Source: Candidatus Limnocylindrales bacterium | GTDB taxonomy: Bacteria > Desulfobacterota > Binatia > UBA1149 > CAITLU01 | Reading direction: 5' to 3' | NCBI GenBank assembly: GCA_035626395.1 | Contig: DASPNR010000042.1 | Coordinates: 598,484-662,483 of the forward strand | Length of the DNA: 64,000 nucleotides | Part shown: piece by piece, positions 17,077-25,722 of the stretch | Position numbering within the stretch: the stretch's first letter is position 1 | Layout: each line of letters opens with the position of its first letter | Made by a program: the position numbers and the translations under genes | The notes under the pieces: model-generated | What the model was told of the DNA's origin: nothing | Databases searched by the model: none | The model's input: the letters and a program-made list of their open reading frames with translations, nothing else

Positions 17077-17418
17077 TCACAGCAGCGTCCGTTCGTACGC
17101 ACCCTGGTCGAAGCCGACCAGGATGGTCTTGCCGACCTTGAGCGTGGGCGCACGCAGGTTGCCGGTCGGTCCGAGCATCGCCTCGATGCACTCGGCGGCG
17201 CTCTTGGCGCTTCCGGTGAACTCGCGCACGTTCTTGCCCTTGGCCACGATCACCCTGCTCGCCTCGCGCGCCAGCTCGGCCGCATCCTTCCGTGCCAGCC
17301 TGCGTGAAGCGGAGACGGTCTCCTTCGGCTCGATGCCATTGGCGTCCATGAACTTGGACGCTTTGACGCAGGTCGTTCAACCGTTGCGGTGGTAGTACCA
17401 GTCGGCCTTCTTCGCCAT
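17077..17418 (-). CDS. ArsC-family thioredoxin-fold selenoprotein (in-frame UGA read as selenocysteine)
   Basis: The gene starts at the ATG at 17418, which has an excellent GGAGG site (17426-17430), and runs 113 codons with one in-frame TGA at codon 14 (17377-17379). Read as selenocysteine it gives a redox motif U14-T-T-C17 in a YYHRNGU context at the end of the first strand, exactly where ArsC/Spx-type proteins carry CxxC. The rest is ArsC/YffB-like: helix CVKASKFMDANGIEPK, then FTGSAKSAAECIEAM, and the cis-Pro strand LGPTGNLRAPTLKVGKTILV with GFDQGAYERTLL at the end. Starting at the internal ATG (17349) would delete the active site. A SECIS-like hairpin lies 15 bases past the UGA. A thiol/selenol oxidoreductase is likely; the substrate is unknown. 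Confidence 0.85.
17342..17361 (-). promoter_or_regulatory. bacterial SECIS-like hairpin
   Basis: On the coding (minus) strand a perfect 7-bp stem GCGTCCA / TGGACGC closes a 6-base loop AGTTCA. The loop starts 22 bases after the UGA, and its second base is G followed by U, as in the apical loop of the E. coli fdhF SECIS. These values fall in the range known for SelB-binding bacterial SECIS elements. The stem is inside the coding sequence, as expected for bacteria. Confidence 0.8.
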
Positions 17419-17445
17419 CGATCTCCCTCCTTTGCATCGAGCGGC

Positions 17446-17577
17446 GCCTCGGTATGCGTCGCGCCCGTCCGGTCAGTGGCGCCGCTTGGATCTCCGGTCA
17501 TTGGTTGCGCCACTTCTGCAGCACCGGTTTCCGGCGTGGCGCCGGTCTTCAGCGGCGCCGTCCCTTCAGCGGCGCCA
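17446..17577. repeat. cluster of GGCGCC motifs in the leader of the selenoprotein gene
   Basis: Five palindromic GGCGCC motifs occur in about 130 bases spanning the end of lhr and the spacer before the selenoprotein gene, several inside imperfect direct copies beginning CCGGTCA or CCGGTTT, and the last two within a tandem TTCAGCGGCGCC. They may be a decayed low-complexity repeat or regulatory; nothing else was found in the spacer. Confidence 0.35.
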
Positions 17578-20500
17578 CATACCCGAACCTTTGCAGACGG
17601 CTTCGGACCTCGCCGAGCTCGCCGATCTCGATCGGCGCACCGCCGCGGTAGGCAATGACGTCGCGCGTGTACGGCGAGACGCGACCACCGGGCGTCAGGA
17701 TCCCGACGAGGTTGAGCGGATCGGCCGCCGAGACGATGGCGATCTCTTCGCTGCCGTCGTTCCGGCGCACCTCGCGCAATGCTTCGACGGCATGGGGCAG
17801 CGCGAACTGCTCGCCGACGAAGCCGCCCGAAACGAAGCGGCCGCCGCGCACGACTCCCCGCGCCTCCATGCGCCGCAGCGCCCACAGGATGCGGCGCCAC
17901 GGCGGCAGGTAGCGCTCGCGCAGCACGACGTCGCGGAACACCACGCCGTAACGATGCAGCAGGCGCGTGGCGGTGATGGCATCGGCTTCTTCATCGGGCA
18001 GCACCGGCAGCGGCTCGCTGCGCAGCAGCGCCCAGCGGCCTACGGGCATGCCGCGGCGCACGGCGCGGCCGCCCACTGCTCGCAGCGCAGCTGCAGACGG
18101 GCGACGAGGCTTTCGCGCGTCATCGGCGCGCAGCAGCGCGCGCAGGCCCGCCACACCGTCGCCGGTGACCAGTGCTGCAGCCACCAGCTCCCAGAGCGCG
18201 TCCTCGACCTCGGTGGCGAGCTTGCCGGTGCCCCGCGCGATCTCGGCCAGAAAGGAGGCTCCGCGCGTCTGCAGGTACGAAAGCACGGCATGCGCGTTGT
18301 CGGAGAGCGCATGCGCGGGTATGCCCTCCTGGGGCAGCGGCGCGAGCAGCTCGGGAAGATCCGAGCGCAGCGCGAATGCGATCGGCGCCGAGCGCGTCGG
18401 CACGCGCGGCCGCCGCCGCTTCGATGACGCCGCCGGTTCTTCCTCGTCGGGAAGGGAAGGGGACAGGCGTCCCCACGCCACTTCGCCCGCCAGGCACAGG
18501 TGCTCCAGATCGTTGCCGTCGTAGTCGCGGATGCGCGCCGGCAGGACGTCGCGCTCCCAGGCCGGCCCGGGAAGCTCGAGGCCCTGCAGCTGCGCGATCA
18601 CGCTGCGCACGCCTTCGCGGCCATGCAGCTGGGTGCCGTCGGCCACGTGCTGCCAGCGCAGCAGGAAGCGCATGAAATCGGTCGTGCTGACCGGCTCGAT
18701 CTCGCGACGCAGCCGCCCGAGCGTCAGGCGGTGGATGCGCGCGAGCAGCCCGCGCTCGCACCATTCGATCTCGCCGCCGGCCTCGGCAGTGAAGCGTCCC
18801 TGCAGCACCGACCCGCGCGATTCGAGCATTGCGAGCGCGGCCTCCACGCGCAGCGGCGGCAAGCCGATGCGTGCGGCCAGCGCCTGAGCCGTCGTCGGCC
18901 CGACGCTGTCGATCCACCCGCGCACGACCTCCAGCGACGCCGCCTCCTGGTCGAGCGTGCCGCCGCATCGAGAGAGCAGCCGCGGCGGCGCGGTCACCTC
19001 GGGCACCTGCGGCTCGAAGCGTGCGCCAGGGAAGAGGGCGCGTGCGATGCACACGCGCTCGGTCGCCACGTAGGCGGCGGCGCGGCCGTCGATCGTCACG
19101 TGCGTGGCGCGGCGCTGCTCGAGCAGCGTCTGCAGGAAGTCCTGCCATGGCTCGCCGTCGCGGACCGGCAGCAGCACCAGCGTCAGCAGGGCATCGTGCG
19201 CCTCCTCGGCATCGCGCACTTCGGGCCAGGCCTGCCGCCGTACCTCCTCGATGGCGGCTGCATCGAGCACGCCCAGCTCGCCGGCGCCCGCGGCATCCGT
19301 GCGGCGCAGGCTGACGGCGCGTGCACGCCGCTCTTCCAGCGGTGCATCGTCGAGATAGGCGTAGGGGTTGGCGCCGAGCAGCTCGTGCGACATCGGCGAG
19401 GGCGCGGCCGTCTCCACGGCCACGGTCCGGATCCGACCGGCATCGATGTCCTCGAGAACCCGCGCCAGCCCGTCGCTGTCCATGGCTTCGTGGAGGCAGT
19501 CGTCGATGGTCTCGTCGACGAGCGGGTGCGCGGGCAGCTCGATGGGCCCCGTGCGGTTGTCCTGACAGCCGACCTGGTCGGGAAAGACCGCGGCGAGCAG
19601 ATCCTCGGACTGCATGCGCTGGATGGCCAGCGGGATCTTCTTGCCGCCGCGGTGACGCAGCAGCACCAGGGCGCGGCTTGCATTCCATCGCCAGCGGTTG
19701 ACGAACATCGGCGACTGGCACGCCGCCTGAACCAGATCCTCGCGGAACGTCTGCGGCCGCACGAACGAGAAAACCGAGGCCAGCGGGAAGCTGTGCTGCT
19801 CGCCGAGCGAGAGCACGATGCCGTCGTCGGTGGCGGCGGCCTGCAACTCGAAATCGAAGGTGACGCAGAAGCGCTTGCGCAGCGCCAGGCCGAAGGCGCG
19901 ATTGATGCGCATGCCCAGCGGCGCATGCAGCACGAGCTGCATGCCGCCGGCCTCGTCGAAGAAGCGCTCGGCAACGATGGTGTCGCTGGTGGGGACGACG
20001 CCGAGAACGTTCATGGTGTCGTTGATGTAGGCCAGGATCTGCGCAGCCGCTTCCGGCGAGACTCGCGTCTCGGAGACGAGCCACCGGATCGCTTCGGCGG
20101 GAGCATGCCGGCGCGCGGCCACCTCGCGCCGCAGGTCCGACACCGACTCGGACAGCTCGCGCGTGCGGCCAGGGCCTTCGCCGAGCCAGAACGGAATGGT
20201 CGGTGGCTGCAGGCCGGCGTCCTCGACGCGCACGCGGCCGAACTCGACGCGGCGGATCTTCCAGGAGTGGTTGCCGAGCTGGAAGATGTCGCCGGAGAGG
20301 CTCTCGATGGCGAAATCCTCGTTGACCTTGCCGAGAAAGGTCCCTTCCGGCTCGAGGATCACGTCGTAGTCGGCGGTGTCGGGGATGGCGCCGCCCGAAG
20401 TGATGGCGGTCAGGCGCGCGCCACGACGCGGGCGCAGCATCCCGTTGACGCGGTCGAAGTGCAGGTGCGCTCCGCGCCTGCCGCGCCTGTCGGAGACGCC

Positions 20501-21880
20501 TTCGGAGAGCATCTCGATGATCGCGTCGAAATCCTCGCGGGCGAAGCTGCGGTACGGATAGGCACGGCGCACGAGCGCGAACAGGTCCTCGACGCCGATC
20601 TCTCCGGAGGCGACGATGGCCACGATCTGCTGCGCGAGCACGTCACGCGCGGGCCGCGGGATCTGCAGCATGTCCAGCTCGCCGGCGTAGATCGAGCGCA
20701 CGGTGGCTGCGCACTGCACCAGCTCGTCGCGCGTCAGCGGAAACAGGATGCCCTTGGGTACGGCGCCGAGCCAGTGGCCGGAGCGCCCGACGCGCTGCAG
20801 GAACTGCGCGAGCGAGCGCGAGGTGCCGAGCTGGCAGACCAGATCGACGTGACCGACGTCGATGCCGAGCTCGAGCGACGCCGTTGCCACGACCACCGGA
20901 ATCACGCCCGACTTCAGCCCCTGCTCGGCGGCCAGGCGCGTCTGACGCGACAGGCTGCCGTGATGAGCCGCCACCTTGTCCTTGCCGAGGCGCTCGGTCA
21001 GCGCATGCGCCACGCGCTCGACCATGCGCCGCGTGTTGACGAAGACCAGCACCGAGCGGTGCTCGCGCGCCAGCTCGGCGATGCGGTCGTAGTTGGCCGC
21101 CTGCATCTCGTGGCTGGCCACCGGCCCGATCTCGTAATCGGGGATCTCGATGCGCAGATCGAGAGGACGGCGGTGGCCGGTGTCCACGATCGTGCAGCGC
21201 GCATCACCGTTGTCATCGAGGCGGCCGGATCCGACCAGAAGCCGTGCGACCTCGTCGATCGGCTTTTGCGTGGCGGACAGCCCGATGCGCTGCAGGGGCA
21301 TGCCGGCCGCCGCGTCCAGCCGCTCCAGCGACAGGGCCAGATGAAGGCCGCGCTTGTCTTCGGCGGACGCATGGATCTCGTCGACGATGACGCGCCTTGC
21401 CTGCGACAGGATCGCGCGGCTGCGCTCGGCGGTCAGCAGGATGTAGAGCGATTCGGGCGTCGTGATGAGGATGTGCGGCGGGCGCCGCAGGTGCATCGCT
21501 CGGTCCTTGGCCGGCGTGTCGCCGGTGCGCACGGCGGTTCGGATCTCGCTGAGCGCGACCGCCTGCGCCTCGGCCAGCTCGCGGATGCCGGCCAGCGGCA
21601 TCGCCAGGTTCTTTTCGATGTCGTTGCCGAGCGCCTTCAGCGGAGAGACGTAGACGGTGTGGACACGGTCGGCGAGGTTGCCGCTGCAGGCCTCCTCGAC
21701 CAGCTCGTTGAGCGACCACAGGAAGGCAGCCAGCGTCTTGCCCGATCCGGTCGGAGCCGCGATCAGCGTATCGGTGCCGGCGGCGATGCTTCGCCATCCT
21801 GCGCGCTGCACTGCGGTGGCCGACGGAAACGTCGACTCGAACCAGCGCAGCACGAGGGGATGAAAGGGCAGCTCGTTCAC
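17549..21880 (-). CDS. lhr: Lhr-type large ATP-dependent helicase
   Basis: This encodes 1443 residues (E. coli Lhr is about 1540) starting at the GTG at 21880. Superfamily 2 motifs are complete: Q-motif region PSATAVQRAGWRSI; Walker A AAPTGSGKT (41-49); motif Ib TTPESL; DEIH box 167-170; SATQKP (motif III); then RecA2 with VFVNTRRMVERVA, ATASLELGIDVG and QRVGRSGH. Beyond lie a winged-helix region, the Lhr core domain and the long C-terminal extension with further winged helices that defines long-form Lhr. It is a 3'-5' DNA or RNA:DNA helicase with a repair role. No glycosylase or nuclease partner is adjacent. It is transcribed toward the selenoprotein gene. Confidence 0.95.
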   Translation of the reverse strand: MNELPFHPLVLRWFESTFPSATAVQRAGWRSIAAGTDTLIAAPTGSGKTLAAFLWSLNELVEEACSGNLADRVHTVYVSPLKALGNDIEKNLAMPLAGIRELAEAQAVALSEIRTAVRTGDTPAKDRAMHLRRPPHILITTPESLYILLTAERSRAILSQARRVIVDEIHASAEDKRGLHLALSLERLDAAAGMPLQRIGLSATQKPIDEVARLLVGSGRLDDNGDARCTIVDTGHRRPLDLRIEIPDYEIGPVASHEMQAANYDRIAELAREHRSVLVFVNTRRMVERVAHALTERLGKDKVAAHHGSLSRQTRLAAEQGLKSGVIPVVVATASLELGIDVGHVDLVCQLGTSRSLAQFLQRVGRSGHWLGAVPKGILFPLTRDELVQCAATVRSIYAGELDMLQIPRPARDVLAQQIVAIVASGEIGVEDLFALVRRAYPYRSFAREDFDAIIEMLSEGVSDRRGRRGAHLHFDRVNGMLRPRRGARLTAITSGGAIPDTADYDVILEPEGTFLGKVNEDFAIESLSGDIFQLGNHSWKIRRVEFGRVRVEDAGLQPPTIPFWLGEGPGRTRELSESVSDLRREVAARRHAPAEAIRWLVSETRVSPEAAAQILAYINDTMNVLGVVPTSDTIVAERFFDEAGGMQLVLHAPLGMRINRAFGLALRKRFCVTFDFELQAAATDDGIVLSLGEQHSFPLASVFSFVRPQTFREDLVQAACQSPMFVNRWRWNASRALVLLRHRGGKKIPLAIQRMQSEDLLAAVFPDQVGCQDNRTGPIELPAHPLVDETIDDCLHEAMDSDGLARVLEDIDAGRIRTVAVETAAPSPMSHELLGANPYAYLDDAPLEERRARAVSLRRTDAAGAGELGVLDAAAIEEVRRQAWPEVRDAEEAHDALLTLVLLPVRDGEPWQDFLQTLLEQRRATHVTIDGRAAAYVATERVCIARALFPGARFEPQVPEVTAPPRLLSRCGGTLDQEAASLEVVRGWIDSVGPTTAQALAARIGLPPLRVEAALAMLESRGSVLQGRFTAEAGGEIEWCERGLLARIHRLTLGRLRREIEPVSTTDFMRFLLRWQHVADGTQLHGREGVRSVIAQLQGLELPGPAWERDVLPARIRDYDGNDLEHLCLAGEVAWGRLSPSLPDEEEPAASSKRRRPRVPTRSAPIAFALRSDLPELLAPLPQEGIPAHALSDNAHAVLSYLQTRGASFLAEIARGTGKLATEVEDALWELVAAALVTGDGVAGLRALLRADDARKPRRPSAAALRAVGGRAVRRGMPVGRWALLRSEPLPVLPDEEADAITATRLLHRYGVVFRDVVLRERYLPPWRRILWALRRMEARGVVRGGRFVSGGFVGEQFALPHAVEALREVRRNDGSEEIAIVSAADPLNLVGILTPGGRVSPYTRDVIAYRGGAPIEIGELGEVRSRLQRFGYVAPLKGRRR

Positions 21881-22061
21881 CGGTTCCCATTATCGCAATC
21901 GCCGTCCCGCTCCCACCGGCAGCTGGGATCGACGCAGACAGGGAAGGCAGCAAAGCAGGGATTCGCGCGGCGCCCGCGACGCTGCGCGTTCCGGTCCGGA
22001 CAGTGGCGGACGGCACGGCGGCGACATTGCCTGGCGCCCGTGATCGACCTACAAGCCGCGC

Positions 22062-22925
22062 ATGCGCATCGGAACCGTCAAGGAAGTGTGGCGCTACCCC
22101 ATCAAGTCCATGGCAGGCGAGCAGCTGGCGTCTGCCACGCTGGGGCCCGGCGGTATACCCGGCGATCGAGGGTGGGCCGTGCGCGACGAGATCGCGCACG
22201 AGGTTCGCGGCGGCAAGAAGCTTCCGATGCTCATGCAGTGCGCCGCCAGGTATCTCCAGGAGCCGACCGCTGGATCCTCGCCGCCCGCCGAGATCGAGCT
22301 GCCCGACGGCAGCCGGCTGCGCACCGATTCGAATGAGGTTCATTTGGCGCTCTCGCGCGTGCTCGGGCGCGACGTCACGCTGCATCCGCTGCATCCGCCG
22401 GAGGACGCCACGCACTACCGCCGCGGCCTTCCCGATCACGAGGACATGGAGGAGGAGCTGCGCAGCATCTTCGGCCGCACGGCCGATGAGCCCCTGCCGG
22501 ACCTGTCGGTGTTTCCACCCGAGCTGTTCGAGTTCAGCTCTCCGCTCGGCACGTACTTCGATGCCTTCCCACTGCACGTGCTGACCACGCAGACTCTCGC
22601 GGAGCTGGCACAGAGGCGTCCCGGCTCCGACTTCGACCGGCGACGCTTCCGGCCCAACATCCTCATCGACGCCGCCGGCAGCGGCGAAGGCTTGGTCGAG
22701 GCGGCCTGGAGCGGCCGCGAGCTGCGCATCGGATCGTCCCGCATCGCCATCCAGATGCCGACGGTACGTTGCAGCATGACCACGCAGGCACAGGCCGGGC
22801 TGCCCAAGGACCCGCAGGTCCTGCGCACGATCGTCGCCGATGCGGCGCAGAACGTGGGCGTCTATGCGACCGTCGTCGCGGCGGGTGCCGTGCGTCCCGG
22901 CGATGTGGTCGAGCTGATCGACTGA
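22062..22925 (+). CDS. MOSC domain protein
   Basis: This encodes 287 residues. Residues 1-60 are the MOSC N-terminal beta-barrel (VKEVWRYPIKSMAGEQL, GGIPGDRGWAVRD). Residues 130-285 are the MOSC domain: RFRPNILIDAAG, RELRIGSSRIAIQMPTVRC with the conserved Cys that would bind molybdenum or persulfide sulfur, then TTQAQAGLPKDPQVLRTI and GVYATVVAAGAVRPGD. It is related to mARC and YcbX, which reduce N-hydroxylated compounds using a Mo cofactor. No electron-transfer domain is fused. It stands alone, divergent from lhr. Confidence 0.9.
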   Translation: MRIGTVKEVWRYPIKSMAGEQLASATLGPGGIPGDRGWAVRDEIAHEVRGGKKLPMLMQCAARYLQEPTAGSSPPAEIELPDGSRLRTDSNEVHLALSRVLGRDVTLHPLHPPEDATHYRRGLPDHEDMEEELRSIFGRTADEPLPDLSVFPPELFEFSSPLGTYFDAFPLHVLTTQTLAELAQRRPGSDFDRRRFRPNILIDAAGSGEGLVEAAWSGRELRIGSSRIAIQMPTVRCSMTTQAQAGLPKDPQVLRTIVADAAQNVGVYATVVAAGAVRPGDVVELID

Positions 22926-22976
22926 CGGTGCAGAAAACGTTTGCAGGCCACCCCGCGCTGATCGTATAGGCAGGCC

Positions 22977-23354
22977 ATGGCAGCACGCAGACCAGCCGAC
23001 CGGATCCGTGAGATGGTGCGAGAGCTCGAGCGCGCCGCGCGCTCGATGGGCGACGACCTGCGCGCCCGCGCTGGAAAGGCAGGCGTTCCGCCCGATCTGG
23101 AGAACGCTCTGCGCACGGTCCTGCAAGGACTGACCAACATCACCGCTCAGATCGAGAAGGCGGTCGGTGAGCTGCGTCGTTATCTGGAGGCCAACGCGAG
23201 CGCTTCGGGCACGCGCGGCGGCCGATCCAAGGGCTCCAAGCGCAAGGCGGCCCCGGCCCGAAAGAAGGCGCCGGCGGGCAACAAGAAGGCGAGCAAGAAG
23301 AAGCCCGCAGCCAGAAAAGCAGCGAAAAAGTCCGCTGCCAGGCCGAGCGCCTGA
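22977..23354 (+). CDS. helical protein with a Lys/Ala-rich histone-like tail
   Basis: This encodes 125 residues. Residues 1-75 are predicted amphipathic helix (RIREMVRELERAARSM, then LENALRTVLQGLTNITAQIEKAVGELRRYL), likely oligomeric or coiled. Residues 80-125 are a very basic tail of KKAPA/KKASKKK/AKKSAA type, like histone H1, AlgP or phasin-like PHA granule proteins. It probably binds nucleic acid or polyanions through the tail. No specific family was recognised. It starts 51 bases after the MOSC gene and may be independent. Confidence 0.65.
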   Translation: MAARRPADRIREMVRELERAARSMGDDLRARAGKAGVPPDLENALRTVLQGLTNITAQIEKAVGELRRYLEANASASGTRGGRSKGSKRKAAPARKKAPAGNKKASKKKPAARKAAKKSAARPSA

Positions 23355-23508
23355 GCGCGGACCGCTTCCGTCCCACAGCCAAGAGGCCACATCGTCCTCG
23401 CGGACGATCTGCGCTCGGTGCTCGCCTTCCTGCCATCGGCAGTATAAAAGTTGGCGAACACTGACCAGGACCGGCCATTCCATGATGGCATCGGTGACGA
23501 GGGAGACC

Positions 23509-24141
23509 ATGAAGCGACACGTTCGTATCTACGCCGCCATTCTCGCCGTGTGCGTGGCCGTCATGGCTGCGTCGGCGCAGGCGCAGGAATCCACCACGAC
23601 CGTCACGACCACCGAGAGCACGAAGACGGAGGCAGAGCCGCTGTTCGCGTTTCGGGATCGGTTGAACTTCGGCGGCGGCCTCGGCGTCGGCCTTTGGGAC
23701 GACTTCGACGACGAGAGCTTCGCGTACCGCGTCCATGCGTGGTGGGAGATCATCCCCTGGTTCGCCGTGGAGTTGGAGTGGCTCGACATCGGCCAGGCCG
23801 AGATTCCCGGAGGTGCTTCCCCTCTTGCCGGCACCAAGGGCAAGGTCGACGGCTTCAACATCTCGGGCATGCCCCGCTTCCCCTTCGGTGACTTCGCGAT
23901 CTTCGCCAAGGTCGGCTGCTATTTCTGGGACGGCGATCAGGACTTCTCGGGCGGCGGCGAGCAGGATCTCTCTTTCGGAGCCGGCTTCACCTACCAGATT
24001 CCCGGTTGGCCGATCGGCGTGCGCTTCGACTGGACGCGCGTGTACCTGAAGGATGAGGTCAACCCCGGCGGTCCCGTCACGCTGTTCGAGCTCGACGAGA
24101 ACGTCGATGCGGTGACGGTGGGCGGCTACTTCCACTGGTAG
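23509..24141 (+). CDS. outer-membrane beta-barrel protein
   Basis: This encodes 210 residues from the ATG at 23509, which follows a GAGGGAG site. A signal peptide (1-26, ending ASAQAQ) is followed by a short Thr/Glu-rich segment. An eight-strand-like barrel comes next, with alternating aromatic strands (NFGGGLGVGLWDDF, WFAVELEWLDIG, FAIFAKVGCYFWDG, LSFGAGFTYQIPG, IGVRFDWTRVYLKD) and the terminal VTVGGYFHW ending in an aromatic residue, as needed for BAM recognition. It belongs to the OmpA-like or OmpW-like porin-fold group. The role is structural or for adhesion. A terminator follows. Confidence 0.85.
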   Translation: MKRHVRIYAAILAVCVAVMAASAQAQESTTTVTTTESTKTEAEPLFAFRDRLNFGGGLGVGLWDDFDDESFAYRVHAWWEIIPWFAVELEWLDIGQAEIPGGASPLAGTKGKVDGFNISGMPRFPFGDFAIFAKVGCYFWDGDQDFSGGGEQDLSFGAGFTYQIPGWPIGVRFDWTRVYLKDEVNPGGPVTLFELDENVDAVTVGGYFHW

Positions 24142-24166
24142 GATCCATCACTGGCGCTTGATCGTG

Positions 24167-24203
24167 TGCGGGAGGAGCCCGGTGCCTCCCGCATTCTTTT
24201 TTC
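24167..24203 (+). terminator. intrinsic terminator after the outer-membrane protein
   Basis: A 9-bp stem TGCGGGAGG / CCTCCCGCA with a 9-base loop is followed by TTCTTTTTTC. It ends 5 bases before the TetR start codon, so the regulator's promoter must lie in or before this element, or the regulator depends on read-through. Confidence 0.85.
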
Positions 24204-24207
24204 TCCC

Positions 24208-24795
24208 ATGGCGTATCATCACGGCGATCTGCGACGTGCCCTGCTGCAGGGAGCTTTGGAGCTTCTTGGCGAGGGCGGTCCGTCCGCGCTGACGCTGCGG
24301 GGCGCGGCGCGACGCGCGGGCGTCTCGCCTGCCGCGCCGTATCGGCATTTCACCGACAAGCGCGAGCTGCTGGCGGCCGTGGCCGAGGAGGGGTTCCTGG
24401 CGCTCGATCGCCATGCGGAAGAGGAGATCGAGCGGGCAGGGGCCGATCCGGTGCAGCGCTTCCGCTGCCACGGTCTTGCCTACGTCCGCTTCGCGATCGA
24501 TCACCCGGCGCATTACCGCGTGATGTTCGGTCCCGAAATCCCCGACAAGCGTTTGTACGCCGCGCTCGACGCCGCCTCGCGCGCCGCCTACGACCGCCTG
24601 CGCGACTCGCTGCGCGCCTGCCAGCAGGCCGGCGTCATTCCCGAAGGCGATATCGAGATTCGCGCCGTCCGCGCATGGGCGCTGGTGCACGGACTTGCCT
24701 CCCTCTTCATCGACGGCCAGCTGGCCGGGACTGGCGCAAGTGAGCGTGAAGAATTCCTGAAGATGGTCGACACGATCTTTTCGGCCTCCAGCTGA
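24208..24795 (+). CDS. TetR/AcrR family regulator
   Basis: This encodes 195 residues from the ATG at 24208. The helix-turn-helix lies at about residues 8-55: LRRALLQGALELLGEGG, LTLRGAARRAGVSPAAPYRHF and TDKRELLAAVAEEGF. The C-terminal ligand domain has the WHG-type motif AWALVHGLASLFIDG. It probably represses a nearby or distant gene and is released by a small hydrophobic ligand. No ribosome site is visible, since the start follows directly on a terminator. The next gene (SYLF) lies 126 bases downstream. Confidence 0.9.
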   Translation: MAYHHGDLRRALLQGALELLGEGGPSALTLRGAARRAGVSPAAPYRHFTDKRELLAAVAEEGFLALDRHAEEEIERAGADPVQRFRCHGLAYVRFAIDHPAHYRVMFGPEIPDKRLYAALDAASRAAYDRLRDSLRACQQAGVIPEGDIEIRAVRAWALVHGLASLFIDGQLAGTGASEREEFLKMVDTIFSASS

Positions 24796-24921
24796 CCACG
24801 CCGCTGACGTGCGGCACATTTTTGTGCGGCGGAAACGGCGCGGAAACCGAAGTCTCCGGCTTCCGGTGCAGTGCTTCCGGCAGATATAATTCGTCGATCC
24901 CGCTCCCCGACGAGGTAGCCG

Positions 24922-25659
24922 ATGAACCGTTGCAACACCTCCCTTCTCGGCCTGGTGCTGGCCGCTGCATTGCTGCCGGCCAGCGCGGATGCACGCAACA
25001 ACGAGCTCGACCATCGCGCGCGACGCGCTGCCGAAGTCTTTCGTGAGCTGCGCGTGGCGCCCGACAGTGAGATTCCGGAGGATCTGATCGCGCGCAGCCG
25101 CTGCATCGCGGTGGTCCCGAGTCTGGTCAAGGCAGCCTGGTTCGTGGGCGGACATTACGGCAAAGGCGTCCTGAGCTGTCGCAGCGAGCGTGCCGATTGG
25201 AGCCCGCCGGTGCACGTGATGCTGACCGGCGGGGGCTTCGGTCTGCAGTTCGGCGCCTCCTCGACCGACGTCGTCCTGTTCTTCATGACCGAGCGCAGCG
25301 TACGCTCGCTGCTCTCGAGCAAGATCAAGCTCTCGGGCGACGCGGGCGTGGCCGCCGGCCCCGTCGGGCGCAGCACGTCGGCGTCGACCGACATCGCGAT
25401 GAACGCCGAGATCTATTCCTACGCGCGCTCGCGCGGTCTGTTCGTGGGAGTTTCGATCGAGGGCGGCTATCTCGGCGTGGACGGCGATGACACGCGCGCG
25501 TTCTACGGCAGGAACTATCGCGCGCAGACCATCCTGTTCGAAGAAGAAGTGACCAGCATCCCGCGCTCGGCGTGGGAGTTCCTCGGAGCATTGCCGCAAG
25601 GTGGCGGTGGTGGTGGCAGCGGTGCGGGAAGCGACATGCAGGAGGAGCCTCGCTTTTAG
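24922..25659 (+). CDS. SYLF (YSC84) lipid-binding domain protein, exported
   Basis: This encodes 245 residues. A signal peptide (1-25, ending ASADA) precedes the SYLF domain, which fills about residues 55-235. Conserved elements are IARSRCIAVVPSLVKAAWFVGG, YGKGVLSCR, WSPPVHVMLTGGGFGLQFGA, DVVLFFMTERSVRSLL and GDAGVAAGPVGR, then YSYARSRGLFVGVSIEGG. A Gly-rich tail (PQGGGGGGSG) ends the protein. SYLF domains bind phosphoinositides in eukaryotes; bacterial exported versions are presumed to bind envelope lipids. The gene is followed by the RTX/FG-GAP protein after 63 bases. Confidence 0.9.
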   Translation: MNRCNTSLLGLVLAAALLPASADARNNELDHRARRAAEVFRELRVAPDSEIPEDLIARSRCIAVVPSLVKAAWFVGGHYGKGVLSCRSERADWSPPVHVMLTGGGFGLQFGASSTDVVLFFMTERSVRSLLSSKIKLSGDAGVAAGPVGRSTSASTDIAMNAEIYSYARSRGLFVGVSIEGGYLGVDGDDTRAFYGRNYRAQTILFEEEVTSIPRSAWEFLGALPQGGGGGGSGAGSDMQEEPRF

Positions 25660-25722
25660 CAACGCGGCCCCGTCGCGCATCGCGGTCCATCGCATTGCGG
25701 GACGGTCCAGGGAAAGGGATTG

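Noticed and set aside
17250-17900. Alternative minus-strand frame running through the end of lhr into the selenoprotein leader
   Set aside because: It has Thr/Ala/Gly low-complexity translation, overlaps the last 350 bases of lhr in another frame and runs into the next gene. No frameshift is needed because lhr ends normally at 17549.
18500-22336. 1278-codon plus-strand frame opposite lhr
   Set aside because: It is the antisense shadow of the helicase gene; the translation has no recognisable domain, while the minus strand carries all SF2 helicase motifs.
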